NCBI RefSeq assembly: GCF_946187255.1
Contig: NZ_CAMHRZ010000216.1
Span: forward strand, 1-5,934
Direction of reading: 5' to 3'
Source: an uncultured Ruminococcus sp.
GTDB lineage: Bacteria; Bacillota; Clostridia; Oscillospirales; Ruminococcaceae
Length of the DNA: 5,934 nucleotides
Shown here: positions 1 through 5,600 of the stretch, piece after piece
Layout of the letters: each line of letters opens with the position of its first letter
How positions within the stretch are numbered: the first letter of the stretch is position 1
Notes under the pieces: model-generated
The model's database searches: none
Told to the model about the DNA's origin: nothing
Seen by the model: the letters and a program-made list of their open reading frames with translations, nothing else
Made by a program: the position numbers and the translations under genes

Positions 1-1
1 C

Positions 2-2086
2 ACAAATCAGGTGGGCTATTTCGCTTCGCGGGAGAAAAAGGCAACTCTGCTGTGTACCGATGAGGACTCCGTAGCCTTTGAGGTCATCGACGATTCGGGC
101 GAGACTGTATACGAGGGTAAGAGCGAGTATTTCGGCTTTGATAAGGATTCGGAGGACACGGTGCATATCCTCGACTTCTCCGACCTTGATGAGAGCGGCA
201 CTTTCCATATCGAAGCATCCAACGGCGCTGTGAGCCGTGATTTCAAGGTGTTTGCGGCGGATGAAGTCAGCGACTATTCGGCACTGCTTTACGATTCCCT
301 CAACTACTTTTATCAGAACCGCAGCGGCATCGAGATAAAGAAAGAGTATATAAGTTCGGGGGATAAGGATATGCTCGCACGCGCCGCAGGACATACCTCC
401 GATGATGCGGAGATACAGCATACATGGGGCTACAGTGCCACCAGCGGCAGAGTGGATGTCACAGGCGGCTGGTACGATGCGGGCGATCACGGAAAGTATA
501 CCGTCAACGGCGGGCTTTCTCTGTGGATGCTGCAGGATCTCTATGAGTTCTTCGTGTATACGGGCAATGAGGATATCTTTGCTGACGGCTCGATGATAAT
601 CCCCGAAAGCGGCAACGGCTTCCCCGATCTGCTGGATGAGGCTCGCTGGGAAATGGAATGGATGCTCAAAATGCAGATAGACAGCGGGGAATATTCGGGC
701 ATGGCTTACCATAAAGCCCATGACGAGACATGGACAGGTCTTGGCGTTGCACCCGCAGACGATGATAAAAACAGGATCATCAAGCCCCCCACGACAGCGG
801 CTACACTCAATCTCGCTGCCTGCGCCGCACAGTCCGCAAGACTGTGGAAAGACCTTGACAGCGATTTCGCGGAGACCTGCCTTGAAGCCGCAGAGGAAGC
901 ATATAAGGCTGCCAAAAAGCACCCCGAGATGTACGCCCCGCTGGATGAGAGCGTTGGCGGCGGCGCTTACGGAGATAACGATGTGACCGATGAATTCTAT
1001 TGGGCGGCGATGGAGCTTTACGCGACGACGGGGGATAAGGATTATATCTCAGATGCGAAGAAATCGGAATACTATATGCAGGTGCCCGTATCACTCGGCA
1101 GCGGCGAGAGCGTTGACAGCGTGGGTTCCTTTGACTGGGGAAATACCGCCGCACTGGGTACCTTCACCGCACTGATAAACAGCAAGTCCTTTGAGGACAG
1201 CGATGACGCGCTCAGTTCGCTGAAAAAGGCGGCAGAATACTATATGGATGCCGAAAATTCTCAGGGCTACGGTCTGCCCTACGGACAAAGCACACTCAGC
1301 TACAACGACAGCGACAAGGGCTATCAGTGGGGGTCAAATTCCTTCGTGGCAGATAACGCAATAGTCCTCGCCTACGCCGCTGTGCTGACAGAGGATGACA
1401 GCTATACCGACGGCGCATTGCAGGGAATGGACTATCTGCTGGGAAGAAACGCAATGGATTATTCCTATGTTACGGGCTACGGCACACACACCACCGAAAA
1501 TCCCCACCACCGCTGGTGGTCGAACCAGATAGACCCCGCATTCCCGAAAGCCCCCTGCGGCGTACTTTCGGGCGGACCCAACTCGGGTATGCAGGATCCT
1601 TGGGTGAGGGGCATGGGCTGGAAGAAAGGCAGCATCCCGCCGCAGAAGTGCTACGTTGACAGCATCGAAGCCTGGTGCGTGAATGAGTGTACCATAAACT
1701 GGAATGCATCCCTTGCATGGCTGACAGCCTTTACAGCCCTTAATGCGGAGATAAAACCCGGTGAGGGCGGCGCAGATATCGGTGCAGAGAATGACGGCGG
1801 CAGCGCAAAGCCTGCGGAGAATACCACCTACGATGAGGAAAAAGCGGAGAAGAACGCGGATAAGAACAATAAGGCTTCCAAGTCGGGCGGCAATGATGAG
1901 AAGTCGGATAAGGGCGGCAACGCAAAGAACAATGCCGGCGATGAGAGTGCTTCGGGGAAGGACTCGAAAGTCATATATATCGCATTGATAGCGGCGGCAG
2001 CTGTGGTGGTCATTATTTCGGCGGAAGTTTTCGTTTATAAAATGACTAAGCTGAAATTGCAGAACAAAAATTCGGATAAGGAGTGA
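2..2086 (+). CDS. GH9 cellulase, membrane-anchored, 5' partial
   Basis: This is a family 9 glycoside hydrolase, an inverting enzyme that cleaves beta-1,4-glucan bonds in cellulose. The frame is open from the first bases (codon 1 at position 2, T-N-Q-V-G-Y). NQVGY is the usual opening of the cellulase Ig-like domain, so the GTG at 11 is internal and the true start, signal peptide and any upstream module lie before the window. Seen here: Ig-like domain (codons 1 to about 86); catalytic domain (about 92-580) with the WYDAGDHGKY motif, whose Asp codons at 476 and 485 match the family's catalytic-base pair; the HHRWW motif at 1505-1519; FPKAPCGVLSGGPNSGMQDP; and the NECTINWNA motif with the expected acid Glu at 1685. 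A Lys/Asp/Asn/Gly/Ser-rich linker (about 1757-1969) leads to a 23-residue hydrophobic helix (1970-2038) and a basic tail. No dockerin, CBM or LPXTG signal follows the catalytic domain. Endoglucanase and cellobiohydrolase cannot be told apart by eye. Confidence 0.95.
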   Translation, partial: TNQVGYFASREKKATLLCTDEDSVAFEVIDDSGETVYEGKSEYFGFDKDSEDTVHILDFSDLDESGTFHIEASNGAVSRDFKVFAADEVSDYSALLYDSLNYFYQNRSGIEIKKEYISSGDKDMLARAAGHTSDDAEIQHTWGYSATSGRVDVTGGWYDAGDHGKYTVNGGLSLWMLQDLYEFFVYTGNEDIFADGSMIIPESGNGFPDLLDEARWEMEWMLKMQIDSGEYSGMAYHKAHDETWTGLGVAPADDDKNRIIKPPTTAATLNLAACAAQSARLWKDLDSDFAETCLEAAEEAYKAAKKHPEMYAPLDESVGGGAYGDNDVTDEFYWAAMELYATTGDKDYISDAKKSEYYMQVPVSLGSGESVDSVGSFDWGNTAALGTFTALINSKSFEDSDDALSSLKKAAEYYMDAENSQGYGLPYGQSTLSYNDSDKGYQWGSNSFVADNAIVLAYAAVLTEDDSYTDGALQGMDYLLGRNAMDYSYVTGYGTHTTENPHHRWWSNQIDPAFPKAPCGVLSGGPNSGMQDPWVRGMGWKKGSIPPQKCYVDSIEAWCVNECTINWNASLAWLTAFTALNAEIKPGEGGADIGAENDGGSAKPAENTTYDEEKAEKNADKNNKASKSGGNDEKSDKGGNAKNNAGDESASGKDSKVIYIALIAAAAVVVIISAEVFVYKMTKLKLQNKNSDKE
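1757..2083 (+). other. Charged linker and C-terminal transmembrane anchor of the GH9 protein
   Basis: After the catalytic domain come about 71 residues dominated by Gly, Asn, Asp, Glu, Lys, Ser and Ala with almost no aromatic residues, as expected for a flexible disordered spacer. It differs from the Pro/Thr linkers typical of secreted cellulases. The next segment, starting VIYIALIAAAAVVVIISAEV (1970-2038), is a convincing membrane helix. It is followed by a short tail rich in Lys (KMTKLKLQNKNSDKE) that should stay in the cytoplasm by the positive-inside rule. The topology puts the enzyme outside, tethered to the cell membrane by its C-terminus. Confidence 0.85.
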
Positions 2087-2094
2087 TCCGATCA

Positions 2095-2160
2095 GCGCAA
2101 ACACGCCAAACCAACAGATACAGCCACATCTTCGGATGTGGCTTTTTTCTGTGTTTGCGC
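2095..2160. repeat. 10-bp inverted repeat enclosing the terminator
   Basis: GCGCAAACAC at 2095-2104 and its exact reverse complement GTGTTTGCGC at 2151-2160 flank the terminator hairpin. The right arm starts two bases after the T-tract, so the outer stem can form only in read-through RNA, or as a DNA site. Its role is unknown. Confidence 0.75.
2123..2148 (+). terminator. Intrinsic terminator after the GH9 gene
   Basis: A perfect 8-bp stem GCCACATC / GATGTGGC (2123-2130 and 2135-2142) closes a TTCG loop. The C(UUCG)G arrangement is an unusually stable tetraloop. Six T residues (2143-2148) follow directly. It starts 36 bases after the GH9 stop codon and should end that transcript. The opposite strand has no T-tract after the hairpin, so it is not bidirectional. 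Confidence 0.93.
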
Positions 2161-2222
2161 CTTTGTACTTTCCATAATGCCTATATCGTGCGGATGGGTT
2201 TTGTAGAGTCTCATAAAAATAT

Positions 2223-2236
2223 TGGTTAATTAACCA
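2223..2236. promoter_or_regulatory. Candidate operator: 14-bp perfect palindrome
   Basis: TGGTTAATTAACCA is a perfect palindrome ending seven bases before the -35 box of the promoter at 2244. That position suits an activator site or an upstream repressor site. Its TG-N10-CA frame is like that of catabolite (cre) operators, but the central CG those sites need is missing, so CcpA is not supported. No regulator gene is in the window, and the binding protein is unknown. Confidence 0.5.
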
Positions 2237-2243
2237 CAAGGTG

Positions 2244-2272
2244 TTGACAGACAGGTGCAATTGTGATATAGT
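2244..2272 (+). promoter_or_regulatory. Sigma-A-type promoter with extended -10
   Basis: The -35 box TTGACA (2244-2249) matches the consensus exactly. A 17-bp spacer separates it from the -10 box TATAGT (2267-2272), and a TG one base upstream of the -10 (2264-2265) makes it an extended -10. Transcription should start near 2278-2280, giving a leader of about 190 nt before the large secreted-protein gene. It is the best promoter candidate in the window and lies after the upstream terminator, so the downstream gene has its own transcription unit. Confidence 0.85.
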
Positions 2273-2352
2273 TGTAAACATAGAGTGGTAGATAGGTAAA
2301 AATGTAAAAATTTAACCAATATGGGAGCGCGCTGAACGTTATCCCGAATATA

Positions 2353-2366
2353 TTTAAAATTTTAAA
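2353..2366. repeat. AT-only palindrome next to the leader RBS
   Basis: TTTAAAATTTTAAA is a perfect 14-bp palindrome ending one base before the AAGGAGG site of the leader peptide. Low-complexity AT sequence makes chance palindromes likely. As RNA it would form only a weak hairpin, and an unstructured AT-rich stretch that keeps the ribosome site open is an equally good reading. Confidence 0.35.
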
Positions 2367-2367
2367 C

Positions 2368-2374
2368 AAGGAGG
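2368..2374 (+). promoter_or_regulatory. Strong RBS for the 21-codon leader frame
   Basis: AAGGAGG is a full Shine-Dalgarno match, with eight bases between it and the ATG at 2383. It is stronger than the site in front of the large gene downstream, which is the main reason to believe the short frame is translated. Confidence 0.8.
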
Positions 2375-2382
2375 AAATCGGA

Positions 2383-2448
2383 ATGGGTAATTTGAAACGT
2401 CCGAATGCAGCGGTGTATGCCGCGAACGTATCAGGTATGGCAAGATAA
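2383..2448 (+). CDS. Putative 21-aa leader peptide
   Basis: A 21-codon frame begins ATG (MGNLKRPN...) and ends ...VSGMAR before TAA at 2446. It has a perfect AAGGAGG site at ideal spacing and lies in the predicted 5' leader of the large secreted-protein gene. That gene's start is 16-22 bases after the stop and in another reading frame, so this is not a broken N-terminus of the same protein. The peptide has no signal sequence or membrane segment, no run of one regulatory amino acid, and no family I recognise. Close spacing allows translational coupling or leader-peptide control of the downstream gene. The alternatives are a standalone small protein or a fortuitous frame. Confidence 0.55.
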   Translation: MGNLKRPNAAVYAANVSGMAR

Positions 2449-2458
2449 CAGAAAGGTT

Positions 2459-2464
2459 AGGTGA
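2459..2464 (+). promoter_or_regulatory. RBS deciding the start of the large secreted-protein gene
   Basis: AGGTGA matches the 3' half of the Shine-Dalgarno consensus and lies six bases before the ATG at 2471. A second in-frame ATG at 2465 directly abuts this site and could use only the weaker AAAGG at 2452-2456. The start at 2471 is therefore preferred; the choice changes the product by two residues (Met-Ile). Confidence 0.6.
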
Positions 2465-2470
2465 ATGATA

Positions 2471-2602
2471 ATGACAGAAAATACTAAGAAGAATTCCAAG
2501 AGGATGATAGCGGGCATGATGGCACTGCTGACAGTATCAGGCGCAGTCCCCGCAAACATCGGCAGTTTTATGATGACAAGCACAGCTATCGTGGCAAGTG
2601 CT
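2471..2602 (+). other. Signal peptide of the large secreted protein
   Basis: The N-terminus has a basic stretch (KKNSKR), a hydrophobic core starting MIAGMMALLTVSGAV, a second mildly hydrophobic stretch, and an A-x-A site (IVASA before Tyr). Predicted cleavage is after residue 44, giving a mature start at 2603. At 44 residues it is long but usual for Gram-positive surface proteins. Cleavage earlier in the core (after SGA or VPA) is possible. Confidence 0.85.
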
Positions 2603-5600
2603 TACACTGAGACACCCACCACCTACACCAAGGACAGCGATAGCATTGCTGACGGCGTTATCCTTACGAAACCCAGTGATAAGGTTGACTTCTCGGGTAC
2701 ATCGGAAGAAATGATATTCGACAGCAAAACGAAGTGGGTAGACAGCGAATCGTTGGGTGAAGAGGACGCAAATTCTACATGGAGCGGAGTACATTCAATA
2801 TATATTGATGAGAACGGCAATTTTATCTGCAATGACTTTGAGGATTATACAACGCTTATCCCCGAAGACGGCAAGACATTCAAGATCAGCTATGATTCCG
2901 CAAATAATGTGTGGCACTTAGCACAGGTGGATGCACAGCAGTCACCCGAAGAGCAGAAGACCACCCTCACCGCCGAGAACACCACCGTTACGATGGGGAA
3001 TAACAGCGCGGAAATTGCTTCCGTAGTTGTTGGTGAGACCACTCTTACAACTGATGATTACGATGTATCCTACACCACAACGGCAGGCGATCCTGTTGAG
3101 GGCGTGCCCACCAATGTGGGTGATTACACCGCTGTTATCACAGGCAAGGGCAAGTATGAGGGCAGTGTTGAGAAAGAGTTCTCGATAAAATTGGATATCA
3201 AAAACGCAGGCGTTACATTCAATGAAAATACTGCGGATATCGCAGCTGTACAGTATTTTGAGAGCTATCTGCAGGCAGGCGTTGATTACACCATCGCCTA
3301 TAAGGATGAAAACTTCAACCACATCGACAAGCCCACATCAGTCGGCACATACTACGCTGTTTTCAAGGGCAAGGGCGACTTTACAGGCACTAAGGAAGTC
3401 ATGTTCACCATCGGCACAGTATACTCGAAGGGCACTATCCCCCTCGGTCAGCTCAAAGTCGGTGATTATGTCGGCGCAGGCGTGACTATAACACAATATC
3501 AGGGCGGTCCCCCGATACAGAAGTTCAACGATGTAAAGCTTTGTGATTTTGAACTCTTAGATGACTACGTTATTACCGGAAATAGTTTTGCAGAAGGTAA
3601 GAATGCATTCAAGATCACTTACATCAACGAAGAGTATCTTTGGGAAGATTGTATTATATGGGAGAGCGTTCAGACATATCTGCCCGAACTGGTAAAGACA
3701 AGCATCGAAACTGCGAACATAACTCTGGCGGAGAATTCCTCCGAAGTCATCTCCGTAGTGCTGGACGGCAAGACAATGTCTCCCGAAACGGACTATGACA
3801 TTTCCTACGACAGGATAGACGGCGAACCCTTCAACGGCGTTCCCTCCGATCCCGGAATATATGAATGTGTCATCACCGGCAAGGGCGACTATGACGGCGA
3901 GACCTGCAAGTATTTCAGGATCAATTCTCCTAAGGAACATGAAGGTCTGGTGTTCTACGAGATAGAAGCCAATGATGATACTTTGGGCACTACCAAGACC
4001 CTCAAAGGCAAGGACGTTGATGCAACGGGTTATCCCTGTGATTATGACGGCTGGGTAATAGGCAGCCTGAATATCTCCGATACTCAGTCTGTAAACTGCG
4101 ACCTTACTTTCAACGCGAAGAACGGCAGACGCATCTCCATGATCGTGCTGACTGTGGGCAGTTCTGACAACCATAAAGGGACTGTCACAGTAAGCGGCGC
4201 AGACAGGATAGTTCACGATGAGGATAAGATCTATGCCTACGTTGACGGCGACGGCGCAGAAAGCATCACCTTCGGCTACAGCGTGACCGATGACTTAGAA
4301 AACAGTCCGAATATACAGATCGACTGTGCGGAAGTTTACTACGAAGAAGATGCTGAACCCGATAAGTACGTCAAGGATGTCCTTTTCACTCCCAATGCTG
4401 ACGGCAATCTTACCCCCGAAGCATTTCCCGGCTTTGTGAGCATCACAAAAGAGCAGGCAATGTCGTGGTATGATTTCAGCAATACACATTCCACCTTATT
4501 CATTTACGACTATGACTCTGATGAAGGCAAATTATCCTGCATGTTATATATGTACGGCGGTTTTGTAGCAAGTATTAAAAGTGAGATAACTGCCGAAAAT
4601 ATCGATATTTTTATCGGTAACGATATCCGCGTGGTTTATCCTATCGCTGAAATCCCCAAGTATGAGCTCACCTACGCCATGAACGAGGTCACCGAACCCA
4701 TCGAGGGCGACCCCGATGCTCTCCTTACTGCGGATATGCTGCCCAAGTTCAGCCCCGTTTCAATTGCGGATGCCGCAAAATGGTTCGATGCACCCACAGA
4801 TGGCTATTCGTATCTGCTCTATGATTTCGATGAAGACGGTAATACTTGTCTTGCTGTTTATAAAAATGGTGAATACTTGATGAGCGGTTCGGGCAAGATG
4901 AAGCTTTCTGATATTGAAAAACGCATCGAGGATGGCGATCACCTGTTCTACACAAGGAAGATAGTTAACTTCACCGAAGTTCGCGCAAATGACCCCACCT
5001 ACACACAGGCAGGAAATATCAAATACTACACAGGCGATGACGGCGACCTTTACACTGATGACAAGGGCAAGCTGCTCACCGACCGCAACAATGACGGCAA
5101 GGTGGATATCGAAGATACCGTTATCCCCCAGCTGACACTGGTTCATTACGAAGCAGTTCCCGCCGGATGCACGACCGATGGTTCGACAGAATACTGGTAT
5201 GATCCCGATGCTGACAAGTACTTCACCGATGCAGAGGGCGCAAACGAGATCACAAAGGATCAGACAGTTGTCAAGGCTAAGGGTCACAGGTATGCAAATC
5301 CTGTATGGCACTGGAGCGATGACTTCACGTCCGCAACAGTTGACGTTACCTGCAGGGACTGCAACGATCCCGTAACTCTGACAGCGACCGTTACTGCTAC
5401 CGTGCTCGTAGAACCTACCTACACCACCACAGGACAGACAGAGTTCTTCGCATTCGCATCCATGGGCACCCAGACATTCAGATACACCAAGACCGTTGAA
5501 GTTGCCAAGCTGGCGCTGACACACGTTAAGGCAGTTGACTCCACCTGCGAGGCAGAGGGCAACACCGAATACTGGTACGATGCAGCAACAGGACAGTATT

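Larger units (their letters stand above)
2219..2322. repeat. 11-bp inverted repeat bracketing the promoter
   Basis: ATATTGGTTAA at 2219-2229 recurs as its exact reverse complement TTAACCAATAT at 2312-2322. The copies sit on either side of the promoter, with centres 93 bp apart, roughly nine helical turns. The left copy includes the left half of the 14-bp palindrome. The arrangement would suit two half-sites bound by one regulator, or a loop, but this is inference. Confidence 0.5.

Noticed and set aside
11..13. GTG at position 11 as the start of the GH9 gene
   Set aside because: It encodes the Val in the conserved NQVGY motif of the Ig-like domain, and the frame is open upstream to the window edge; the start lies outside.
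1334..2281. Long minus-strand reading frame (315 codons) across the GH9 C-terminus and intergenic region
   Set aside because: It is antisense to a clear GH9 gene with catalytic motifs, has no ribosome site I can see, covers the terminator and promoter, and yields a Cys/Arg/Ile-rich product with no domain logic.
2302..2335. Start-stop ATG-TAA at 2302 and a four-codon frame at 2321 in the leader
   Set aside because: Neither has a convincing ribosome site, and such tiny frames are expected by chance in a leader of this length.
2273..2382. Riboswitch or structured RNA in the 5' leader
   Set aside because: No known aptamer motif is recognisable, and I see only short, AT-rich stems; a covariance-model search would be needed to claim one.
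2087..2470. Mobile element, CRISPR or tRNA in the intergenic region
   Set aside because: There are no transposase fragments, no regularly spaced direct repeats and no cloverleaf; the inverted repeats are explained by the terminator and promoter region.
3557..4216. Minus-strand reading frame of 219 codons
   Set aside because: It is a shadow of Ig-like module C and neighbouring segments, with no start signals and no recognisable motif.
5081..5134. A functional type I dockerin in the large protein
   Set aside because: Only one calcium loop is present and the second half needed for cohesin binding is missing in the flanking sequence.
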